Assembly (NCBI RefSeq): GCF_000006405.1
Contig: NW_003216689.1
Location: 324,616-388,615 of the forward strand
Reading direction: 5' to 3'
DNA from: Perkinsus marinus ATCC 50983
Taxonomy: Eukaryota > Perkinsozoa > Perkinsida > Perkinsidae
Length of the DNA: 64,000 nucleotides
Shown here: positions 25,725 through 35,500 of the stretch, piece after piece
Layout: each line of letters starts with the position of its first letter
Numbering within the stretch: the stretch's first letter is position 1
The notes under the pieces: generated by a model
What the model was told of the DNA's origin: nothing
The model's input: only the letters and a program-made list of their open reading frames with translations
Database searches by the model: none
Translations under genes and position numbers: made by a program

Positions 25725-26201
25725 GTCAAGACTTCTACCACCACTTGAACCCTTACTTCATGATGAAGATCGCTTACGAGTGAGGGTGTTGACAGCTCCA
25801 CCAAAGGGATAGTCCATTGTAGGTATATAGGCCTCAGTGAGACTACACAAGAAGGAGCATCCAGTGGTGGTAGCAGCAATCTGGCTAGAGGCGTCAAGGT
25901 AGGCGGCCGGCGACTCGGAAATCACTACCGTATGGATCCAGCGCGGATCCCGAGGCTAAGGGTTCTGAGATGCCAGGCTGACCTTTTGACACGAAACAAG
26001 ACATTAGTGGAAGCCGCTCTCAGCGAATTGATGGCGCTGTACGGCTCACTGTGTTTATCTGGTATCTTTCTGGTTCTTCCTTCTACTAAGATTCAATGAG
26101 TCGAGGACCTACGTCCCGGCCCTGTTAGCAGTTTCACAAGGTCTAATTCTGTCCAAGCAAAATTCGAAGGCTCGGAATAAACTGAAGAGGATATGCAAGT
26201 T
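25725..26201 (+). pseudogene. Rearranged fragment of the IFT139 gene
   Basis: 25725-25922 matches 9168-9365 and 25945-26201 matches 12947-13203 at roughly 95% by eye, same strand. The 3.6 kb between them in the parent gene are missing, and the junction carries a repeated GGATCC. Introns are included, so it is a DNA-level duplication with internal deletion and not a retrocopy. It cannot encode a functional protein. Confidence 0.93.
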
Positions 26202-26247
26202 TCACAACGTTGAGAGCTATGCCCTCGCGGAAGTCTACTGCGCATTG

Positions 26248-26377
26248 GAGTTTCACCCGCTATATGTGAAGTGGCGTATTAGTCTGCGAAAAACGCGATA
26301 TTCGCCGTGATATGCAGTAGTCGTGAAGAACGTAGTTTTTCACTAGTGTTTCCCATATCGCGGCCCGTGAAACTCCA
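26248..26377. mobile_element. MITE family B copy
   Basis: Terminal inverted repeats GGAGTTTCAC.. and ..GTGAAACTCC, flanked by ATT on both sides. Internal words include GATATGCAGTAGTCGTGAA. Confidence 0.8.
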
Positions 26378-26413
26378 TTAAATCGCTAGGATGATATTCA
26401 TTGTGGATGGCAG

Positions 26414-29400
26414 TTGAAGATGAATGGCCGAGTTCCTCCTACGAAACGGTCGAGGTGTGGTATGAGTCAGGAGGGGATGCGGACTCTCGACTCGTTCTTC
26501 ACCAAGAAACCGGAGGTAGGCTTGGTTGTTATCGCAGCATACGAACTATCGCTGTTCTGTGACGATGATAAGTGGAAATTAATCCTTCTCTCAGGGGGTA
26601 GTGTCGGATCGTCATGTCCCCCCTGAGAGTAAAGACACTGTTCATACCATTGACATTGAAGAGAGTCAACCTAGTACTGTTTCTGAGGAGTATAGAGAGA
26701 GTAACTTGAGGAGAGCTCTGACGTGCGAAGGGAATAAAAACAACAATGATCGAGTATTAAAGTAAGTGGGAAAAAAGGACCCAACAGGCAACTCGCCAGA
26801 TGTGGGAGAATTGAAAAAGATGAGGAATGACGGTTTCGAGATTTCCTACCTGAAATGAGTCACATCCTGCATAAAACCCTCACAGGAAATAATCAACACC
26901 AACAATAAGGAAAAAAATCGTTCAGGAAACGTACGTGTGAGAAACAATTTTTTCATACCATTTTCAGGCCAAAGATTCCCCTCCGGCCCAAGTCCTCAGC
27001 GGGCCGACCTCCTTCTCACAGCAGCTTGGGAGGGCCTTTAGCCCAACGAGCAAGACCGACATCTTCGGCGGACTTGGTCTATGAAACTGACTCGAATATC
27101 TCGGAGGGACCAGGAAATGCCATTGGAGGTGTCTCCACTGTTATGAGAATAGTAGGCGACTACTATCCCCAGTGAGGGAAAACATGCACATGGTCAATAT
27201 CATTTTTCTGAGGAAATTCTGGGAAAATTCTCATTGAGTGCTGTATATTTTCACTTCGGTTCGTATGAGAACTCCCATAGTGAGTGAGGAAACTCCTAAG
27301 CCAGTTGAGGAAAGCGAGCATAAAGTCCACTACTGACTATCACCGAACAGTACGCATGATGGCTTGGTGTAGATTAAATACTATGAAGCCCTTTCCCAGT
27401 CAGCGGCCACCATTTCCCATCACCCAACGGTTCCGAGTACGTTCCCATCGCTTGACATTTCTTGTGATTATTTCCTAGGTATGATTTTTTGGGGACCTCC
27501 TGGATGCGGCAAGACGACTTTAGCACAGCTTTTATGTCGATCGTTGACTCAGTCTGGCCTCCCATGGCGCCATACGAAGCTCAGCGCTGTCAATGCTGGA
27601 GTCAACGATGTAGGTCTGGAGATTCCCAAGGCTGAGTCGATGGAAGGTTGACAGGTTAAGAAGGTCGTTGAAGAAGCTGTGAATGCTAGGAGGCTCTCTG
27701 GTGCACGTACGTTCTCTTTTATCGCTCAACAGAGTGGGGAAAATTGCACATGGTCAACCACATATGTTGGTGACAATATGAAAATCCTGTTGCTGGTTTC
27801 AATGTATCTTTAACTCGATTCGTGTATAAACTCTTATAGGGAACTCATGGGCCCAGCTGAGGAGAGCGAACAACTATTGCAACACTGTCGCTAAGGGAAG
27901 GTTACAATATCAGGCACACTACTATTCCTCGACGAGATCCACCGCTTCAATAAAGCTCAGCAAGACGCCCTGCTTCCTCACGTAGAGAGCGGCACTCTGA
28001 CGTTGATTGGTGCCACCACGGAGAATCCTAGCTTTCAGTGCAACAGGTTGGCTTGCCTCTTACTTCAATACCAGTGTGATTTATCGTGATTTCTCTCAGA
28101 GCTCTCGTCTCTCGCTGTCAAGTAATTAAATTTTCATCACTGACCAGTGACTCTATTGGAAGAATAGTAAACACTGTTGATGACGGAGGGAGGCCGCGAT
28201 GGTTTCTATAGTTACGCAGAGCACTGACAAGCTACTACCCGCAAGTAGCAGTGGACGAGTCGACCGGAGATCTGCTGAGAATTCTGGCGGAATTTGGTAT
28301 GGGCGACGTCAGAGCCTCGCTGAATGCGCTAGAGCTGGCCTGTGATCTGGCCATGATGGGTCCTCGCTGTGGGGAGGCAGCCTCCTCTGGTCTTCGACGA
28401 GAACACATTGAAGAGGTTAGGACTATATTAATACAGCGAGATGGATGGCTTTTTGCAGGCTATGGCGACCTCTTCTTCCGGAAGGCACAGACTGCTGGGC
28501 TATGACAAGAACGGCGACATCCATTACGATCTCGCCAGTGCATTGCAGAAGTCCATAAGAGGCTCTGATAAAGATGCCGCAGCGTGAGAGAAGTTCTTCC
28601 CACTTCTATTTATTCGATTTTCGCTCTTGACAAGGTATTGGACGACCAGAATGTTGCTGGGTGGGGAGCCTCCTGAGTACGTTTCACGGCGGTTGATGAG
28701 AATAGCCAGTGAAGACGTTGGTCTAGCCGATCCACAGGCGTTGCAGCTAGCGGCTGCAGCTCACACTGTGACCATGTCCACTGGGATGCCCGAGTGTAGG
28801 GAGTCGACATTGTTATTAGTTTGTTGTTGATATGCACTGTGATGAATAAAGTATACCTTCGTGCATGCGTGCACTGTATGGCACAGAATGTATACGTACT
28901 CTATTATATGTTACTTGTATAGCAGGATAGTGGCAAAAAGTGATAACGGTATTCTTAGTATTGCCGGTTCAAGATAAACTGTCTCTAATGCGTTCTACAC
29001 AGTTGCACGCATATACCAAGGTCCTTTGAGTTTGATTGCCTCTGTGATGGAGCGACTGAGGCACACGAGCTTATATCGATTGAGATATAACACGCTCACA
29101 TATGAATGGCTACTACACGAGTGACTTACATAACAGGCATTGCCCTTCAGGCTCTACAGCTCTGCTGGAGGTAGCCCTTTACCTGTGCGATGCTCCTAAG
29201 AGCAATGCTGTGTATGTGGCGTACAAGAACGCATCGAAGGCCATTGAAAAGGCTACGACTGATTCAGAAGTGGATGCCCAACACAGTCGACCTTCCTACG
29301 TCTTTGGATGGTGTCAGGTGCCACTGCATTTACGGAACGCTCCGACAGGGCTGATGAAGGAGCTGGGGTATGGCCGCGATTATATCTACACTAACGAGCC

Positions 29401-29680
29401 ACGACCGACGCAACCAGGGGAACTCGCACCCGAGCAGACGTGGGTGGATGCTAGTATCTTCCCTTTCCAAAGGCTCCTGTCAGATATCTTCCAGCAGGCT
29501 TGCAGAGAGGCGATATATTTCCAGAAGAATTCTATGACCGGCGTGGTGACCGGACAAATGTGTCTATTGAGAAGTGACTATGATATCGATGTATTGTGTT
29601 TTCTAGTGATGACGGTGTCCGTCCCGTTGAAAATATATGCCTTTGATTATGAGGGCATGAACGCTTCGGCCTCACGTTAA
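26414..29680 (+). CDS. RarA/MgsA/WRNIP1-family AAA+ ATPase
   Basis: Conserved replication-fork maintenance ATPase, a clamp-loader relative. The proposed first exon (26414 to about 26515) holds [12 protein letters not shown], a PIP-box-like motif. Family blocks then run in order. They are [20 protein letters not shown] (about 27020), [20 protein letters not shown] (Walker A, 27482) and [29 protein letters not shown] (Walker B), [12 protein letters not shown] (sensor 1) and [10 protein letters not shown] (Arg finger) follow. [17 protein letters not shown] (about 28300), [19 protein letters not shown] and [10 protein letters not shown] come next. [51 protein letters not shown] and an end at 29680 complete it. 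Introns are about 45 bp, except several enlarged ones; 27168-27320 and 27731-27888 are MITEs within introns. A 48-nt in-frame insert before [10 protein letters not shown] is probably an unspliced intron. The N-terminal exons are the least certain. Confidence 0.9.
26716..26794. repeat. 78-bp dispersed repeat, copy 2
   Basis: Partner of 23553-23630. It lies in the 5' part of the RarA gene. Its TTAAAGTAAGTGGG contains a perfect 5' splice-site consensus, so it may define an intron border here. Confidence 0.7.
27168..27320 (+). mobile_element. MITE family A copy in RarA intron
   Basis: Starts CAGTGAGGGAAAACATGCAC; the right end is truncated after GAAAGCGAGCATAAAG. Confidence 0.8.
27731..27888 (+). 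mobile_element. MITE family A copy in RarA intron
   Basis: Sits in the middle of an intron whose remaining flanks (23 nt + 23 nt) add up to a standard 46-bp intron. Flanks TCGCTCAA and TCGCTAAG match at 6 of 8 positions, compatible with an 8-bp target duplication. Confidence 0.85.
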
Positions 29681-29895
29681 TAACATTAACTTCATATTGG
29701 CATATTTCCAGTCATGAACAATAACAACAACGTCAGCTTGACAGCGGATGACTTGAACCCTCCACGGGATCAAGACGCACCTCAGAGGGGTTCCACCCAA
29801 AGTTTTAGAGATCGGCCCCCAAATTTTAGAGCTCGCCCCAAAATTACCGCTACACATGTGATCACATGTGGACAGGTGCACCCTTACTCTGTGAT
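29681..29895. other. Spacer with perfect palindrome
   Basis: Between RarA and the 154-bp array. 29853-29870 is a perfect 18-bp palindrome (CACATGTGATCACATGTG). Two related ..TTTTAGAG(A/C)TCG(G)CCCC.. units precede it. Confidence 0.6.
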
Positions 29896-30208
29896 CTGAG
29901 CGAGTTCGAGCAAGGGCAGCTCATCACAGGGAAGGTCGCGTCTTATACAGCTTCGAATAGCCAGCACGACAAGTTGAACAGGCCCACAGGGCACTTCAGT
30001 CTGGATCTACTAGCACTGGCGTGGGACAGGTGCACCCTTACTCTGTGATCTGAGCGAGTTCGAGCAAGCGGAGCTCATCACAGGGAAGGTCGCGTCTTAT
30101 ACAGCTTCGAATAGCCAGCACGATAAGTTGAACAGGCCCACAGGGCACTTCAGTCTGGATCTACTAGCACTGGCGTGGTACAGGTGCACCCTTACTCTGT
30201 GATCTGAG
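29896..30208 (+). repeat. 154-bp tandem repeat array, left part
   Basis: Two full units start at 29896 and 30050, and the last CTGAG is at 30204-30208. A partial unit end precedes 29896. Units differ at a few positions. The unit length (154) is not a multiple of 3, so it is not a coding repeat. Confidence 0.95.
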
Positions 30209-30624
30209 TGTACCGTTGCTTCCAGAAGACTCAGAGGAACCAACACCGAGACAAGGAGAGGTGGGGTTGCGAGGAGACTGTGCATCGTCGGGGGACTGGG
30301 AAGAACTCAAGGCATCGCCGGGCATTATGGATGACAATTAATAACTTGAGCCAAGATGGCTACGGTACCAATCTCAACATCATTGATCGTTCAACAGTGA
30401 ATCTGATACCACAACGGTTGTGGCACAACCGTATACACGTGCAGACTGGCACGCAGACGCAACCTGGCACGCAGACGCACAAGAAAGGTAGCAGGCCTTG
30501 GCAGGAAACTATAAACTTGAAGGACTAAAAAGTTGGAGTTGTCTAACACATCCCAATAAAGATGCTCCGTAGAAGGGCACAATACCATCGACACGAGGGC
30601 CAGTTAGGCACTGACCATGGTACA
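30209..30624 (-). repeat. 3' LTR (416 bp)
   Basis: Read on the minus strand it starts TGTACC and ends GGTACA. It matches the other LTR without visible substitutions but has 14 extra bp near 30412-30430 that create the palindrome CCACAAC/GGTTGTGG. Confidence 0.95.
30345..30366 (-). other. Spliced-leader sequence in 3' LTR
   Basis: 22 nt, beginning ACCGTAGCCAT and ending CTTGGCTCAAG on the minus strand. It matches the dinoflagellate/perkinsid spliced-leader consensus as I know it. It is followed by TTATT and not by a GT donor, so it is not an SL RNA gene. Confidence 0.9.
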
Positions 30625-30693
30625 ATCGCCCCTGCCGTTCGACGGGAGATCATTTAGCAGGGAATAATCGACAGGTGATTAATTTATGACGAG
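30625..30693 (-). other. 3' untranslated spacer and polypurine tract
   Basis: Between the integrase stop and the 3' LTR. The last bases before the LTR (GGCAGGGGCGAT) are purine-rich and are the likely plus-strand primer site. Confidence 0.6.
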
Positions 30694-32580
30694 TCAGGCG
30701 TCCAAGTCGTATCCAAAGGCACTGAGCCTTGACAGAGACTCATCACTGAGCGGAACCTTCAGCCATGATCCGCTAAAAATGACGTCGTCCACCTTGATCA
30801 CCACGGGATCAGCATGATGCATCGTGAAATCACCACTGGCCAACCGTCTTGCACGGTAAACTCTGAAGGTTTTATCCTCAACAGAACCCTCGACACGATG
30901 GATCCGTCCAATATCCAGACTAACCACCTGGCCGTCAAGTTCACTAGTTTCCCACGCAACCCAATCATCAGCTTCGAGTTGATCGAGGGGAACCACCAGG
31001 GCAGGAGGTGTGGCGTCGACAGCATCGAGCTCGTTACCAGCATACTTGACTAGTTGACCGAGCGCCACTGGACCGCTGAGACCTTCCACCCAAGCCCTAT
31101 TTCCCTGAATTTTAGTAACACGGTAAGGGCCGATAGCGCCAGACCGACGTGAACCACGCCTCACTACAAAGGCTAAATCGTTCTCTCGTACGACACCAAA
31201 TGAGTTTGGTCGATATCTCCCGGCCACATCATCAGCCGCCTTTCTCTTTTTCTCACGCAATAAAGCTTTCTTGGAGAGGTAGTTCTCGACAGTAGCGGCA
31301 TATTGATCAGGAGGCAGTCGCTTGAAGGGATCCTCGCCGTCGTTGAAGTCGCATAGGGACCCAGCAGCAGTACGTGGCTGGTATCCTAAGGCCACCTCCA
31401 TCGGTGAGCTTGGTAACCCATCGCTTCTGGACATATTATGAGCACATCGCGCCCCAGCACAAGAAAGTTCCAACTCTGCCTCAGTCGTTGGCGTCGTCTT
31501 GCTCATCACTGTCTTCAGTTCCTTGACTATAGCCTCACTCACACCGTTAGCTCTTGGCCAAAATGGGGGACTGAATGTCACTTTGGCACCATATCTCTCC
31601 CACACGGCGATAGTAGCAGCCGACCGAAAACATGGAGCATTATCGCAGTGAGTACGCTTTGGCCAACCATACCGAGACGCCCAACTTTCATAAAAGGCAT
31701 CTGTAGTAGCCGTAGAAGTAACGCTGTGCACCTTCTTCATCTCACAAAACCCACTCCTCATGTCCACCATTATGAGAACGTAGACTCGCCCTGATTTCTC
31801 CAAACTGGTCTCAACAACGAATGGACCGGCGTGGTCGAGACTTACTGCCTCCCATAATCGGGCGGAGTCCTTATCATAATCAATAACCTCCGTCAAAGCA
31901 GCCCGCGGATGAGCACATGCCTGGACAGCAGCACTGCGAGCGCAGCGAACACATTTTTGGACATAGTCTGTCGCATCCTGGCGCATTCCAGGCCACCACA
32001 GAGATCGAGTCAAGTCGTCGATCATTCTCGCAGTTGACGCGTGGAAGTCACCGTGCGCAATGCTGAGTACTTTGTGCCGAGACATAATAGGGACATAATA
32101 TCGCTTACGACCCTTCTTGTCGGTATAGAGTATGCTCTGTTCACGCACTTCTATTCTGCCTCGACCATATAGGCGCTGAAGCTCCTCAGGAACTGGGGCA
32201 TCATCAGGCAGTTCACAGAGTAGCAGAGAACCAGAACCAATGTCTATCTCAGCCTCACCAAGTAGAACCACCGGGGGGCATACCTCGATCTCACCCTTGA
32301 TACTAGTTTCATCGTCGTCTCCAATGTCCACAAGGACCCGCGAGAAGATGTCTGCCAGGTTGTTGCTGTCGCCCCGTATATGCTCCATCCTGACGAAGGG
32401 GACCAGGTCGCCGATGGCTTCCAGCCAACGGCACCATCTCTTGTAACGAACACCATTTTTGAGGAAATCCTTATAAGAAGGTACCTCTCGACAATGGTGA
32501 ATGGCAACGACGCTATCTGATTGGACCACGACTTTAGCTCTTCCTCCGCTAGCGTCAGGTATTAGGAGATATCATATCTC
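30694..32580 (-). CDS. Retrotransposon pol, end of RNase H and integrase
   Basis: Same frame as the upstream Gag-Pol ORF but separated by in-frame stops (32581-32583 and 32572-32574). A frame resuming after the TGA encodes VVVQSDSVVAIHHC. An integrase follows. It has an H-x-H...C-x2-C zinc finger (HGDFHAST, CVRCARS) and the catalytic D, D and E in SLDHAGP, HCDNAPCF and NGVSEAIVKEL with exactly 35 residues between the last two. About 250 further residues contain LRRGSRRSGAIGPYRV-like and C-terminal basic regions. It ends at a stop at 30694. Translation needs readthrough of two stops, or the copy is inactive. Confidence 0.92.
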
Positions 32581-32589
32581 CTAATACCT
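32557..32589 (-). repeat. 33-nt perfect palindrome at the pol stops
   Basis: 16-bp arms around one central base (AGGTATTAGGAGATAT, G, complement). It spans the TAG that ends the first ORF and the TGA three codons later. It looks like a fold-back insertion of about 15 nt that keeps the reading frame. Confidence 0.92.
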
Positions 32590-35500
32590 CAGATATGCCC
32601 GAAGCCTGCGGAGGCCTTCAACCAGGGCCAGACCTTCCAGGTCAAACATGGCCCATCTTTTCTCGGAACCACGAAGCTTGCGACTCCAAGTACTCACAAC
32701 ATCACCAAATTGCCCCAGAATCTCGGGAGTTACCTGCGTACCATCTTCCACCTTATCAAAGTGGAAACGCCACAGTACACAGGCTATTCCCAGGTCGGAA
32801 GCATCCGTCTGAAGAACCCATCCTTCACCTTGCTGTAGCTGCGTTCCAAACGAAACAGGCTGGTGAGCATAAAGCTGGTTCTTGATAGAGGTTTGTAGCC
32901 ATTCGAAAGCTAGATCATGAGCCTCCGACCACTGGAAACGTCGACCTTTCACCAATAGGTCTTGAAGAGGAGCTAGGTGTTTCTGGAGTTCTGATGGGTC
33001 GTACACGCCCCTTAGATAGTTCACCACACCCAGAAAGGAGTGAAGTTCACCACGGTTTCTCGGCTTTGGCAATCTTCTCAACTGGTCTAGAGGTTCCTCT
33101 TGAGGCTTCCAACCGTGCTCGTCAATAACCAATCCCAAGAAGTTCACGGAGCGAGCAGGCCCACAACATTTCTCCTCGGCGACCATCACGTTCTCACTAA
33201 CCAGTGCACTGATGATGGCCTTCTTAGCCGCTAAGGCGGATACATCATCGGGCGCACAAATTATAATATCATCAACATACCATAACACGGTCACCTGTGG
33301 GGGAAACTCGATACCACTCAACATAGACGAGAGATATAACTCCCAGAAATACGGGCTGATACTCAGACCTTGGGGGCACACAAGCCACTTGAAGCGGATG
33401 CCACCAAGTACCCCTCCCAAAAAGCGCTGTGACTCAACGTCAACTGGAACGCTATGATAGGCATTGCTGATATCGAGTGTGATGAAGGATTTAGCATGTC
33501 GGGGTATCCCACCTAGGACTGCACCGAAGGAGCTCTGCGACGCAAAAGACCGTATTCGGGCATTAACCTCCCGGAGATCATTGAGGACACGAACCTTACC
33601 ATTACCTTTAAGCTTCAAGAAGGTAGGACAGAACCATTGAGAGGTATCCTTGTCGTCAATGATTTTGATCCATCCCTTGTCTTCCATCTCTCTTACCAGC
33701 TTGTGGGCTACCTCCAACTTCTCAGGAGCCAGCGGGTATCCCCTATGTCTGGGAATAGGGTGCTCCCTTATCACATCAAGATGAGCTGTGATGTTGATAG
33801 AGGACGACTCGATAGCCATGGGGAGCTTATCGTTGTTTGCTAGGGCAGAAGCGCATAGACTCATCTCGCCAATACCAAGGTCAAGCCGAGCTTTGAGCGC
33901 CCTGAGCCCCGGCATGCCCAAGAGCACCTTACTTCCAACAGGCAGCTCGGGGACTGAGTACCCCTTCAACCGTAGAACCCTCTTAGATGCCGGACCGTAG
34001 ATTTTCAGTGTGACAGGTTTACCACAGACCTTGCCGCCGATGCCCGAGATAGACATGTCCTTCCTGGAGGTATCAGAACGGGCTAAGGCATCAGCACCGT
34101 TGACAACACTCTCTTCAACAAGATTAAGTTGACTTCCTGGGTCAACCAGCGCCTTAAAGCTACGACCGTCGAAGCTCGTCAAGTAGACATACACAAGATC
34201 GTCAACTCTAGAGGAGCTGATATCATACTTGTGTTGCGATGGACTAGCCACAGCACAAGCACACAAGCGAGCAGGCTCCGAGGTTTCGGACTCATCATCA
34301 GTGAAGGGTTCTCCGCCTCCGACATACGCAGTCTCCACCCTCCTTGGACTCAGTGCAGTGACATTCACAGCAGGCGCCTTCTTCGTGACCGTCTTTGACC
34401 CACCAGTCTTCTCAACCTCACCCTCTTTAGGGCAGTCTCGAGCCAAGTGGCCTTTTACGTGACACTTGAAGCATCGACCTTCCGACCGGTCTTTCGCCTT
34501 CTGCTTGTTGACGGGTCGCTGAGGGTGTCGAGATGTCGATTGGGCGTTCTTAGTCTCAACCTTCGGAACTGCAGAATCGCATCCTCTGGGCCCACGCCCT
34601 TGGGTACTATCAGCCTTGGGCCCCGATCGGCAAGCTCCTGACACTACTCCGGAGTCTGGCGCCTTTGTGCTCATTGGCTCTGGCAGATGAGGGTCTACCG
34701 ATCGCTTCCAGGTCGGGCCTCGGAAGACCGTACTTGGTAGTGGACCAAAGTGCATAGGATTGTCAGACGTCAACGTAGCTTCAGACTTGGGTAGAGCCTT
34801 AAGCGTCAAGATGGTCTTCTTAGCTTCCTTGATCAGCTCACGGAAGGTTGAGTAATTGTCAGCGGTTTTCAACGCCGATATCCAGGGACCGATAGAGCTT
34901 CTCCATGACGGAACAACGAGTATTGCGGATAGTATCCTCTCTCTTCTTTCTTTCCAATTGAAGGGAGACTGATCTGCAGCAGCAGAGTGGCTGGCTAGCA
35001 AGAGCCACAACTCGCTCTCGCGTTGGAGGAAACTCTCGATACTCTCGCCTTCTTGGAGCGATAAGGTCGCCCATGACGACATTGTACGAGCCAGAGATAT
35101 CTTGGGACGAACCCTATCATTGATGACCTCCAACACGTCCTTTAGCCAGCGCGCGACAACAGCATTGTAAGAGTTATATTCTGTTTTGAACGCCTGACGT
35201 ACATCAACTGCGGCTTCAGACATATCCTTCCCAACCCAGTAGCTCCATCTGCTGACAGCTTGTCTATCACCACCACTATCTTGACAGACCTTCACCAAGC
35301 TAGAGCGAAGAGATGATATCAGAGCAGGTGGACAGAGGTAGGCTAACGCGAGAAGTCGAACGGAGGCAGCTGATCTGGAGACACTGAAAGCCCTGTCCAG
35401 GCGTTCCAACCAGTTCCATACAGCAGGCGAGCCCTCGACAACATCTAAAACACTTAGGGACCTTGAGGCAACCGAATTCGAAGACATTTTAGATGCAAGG

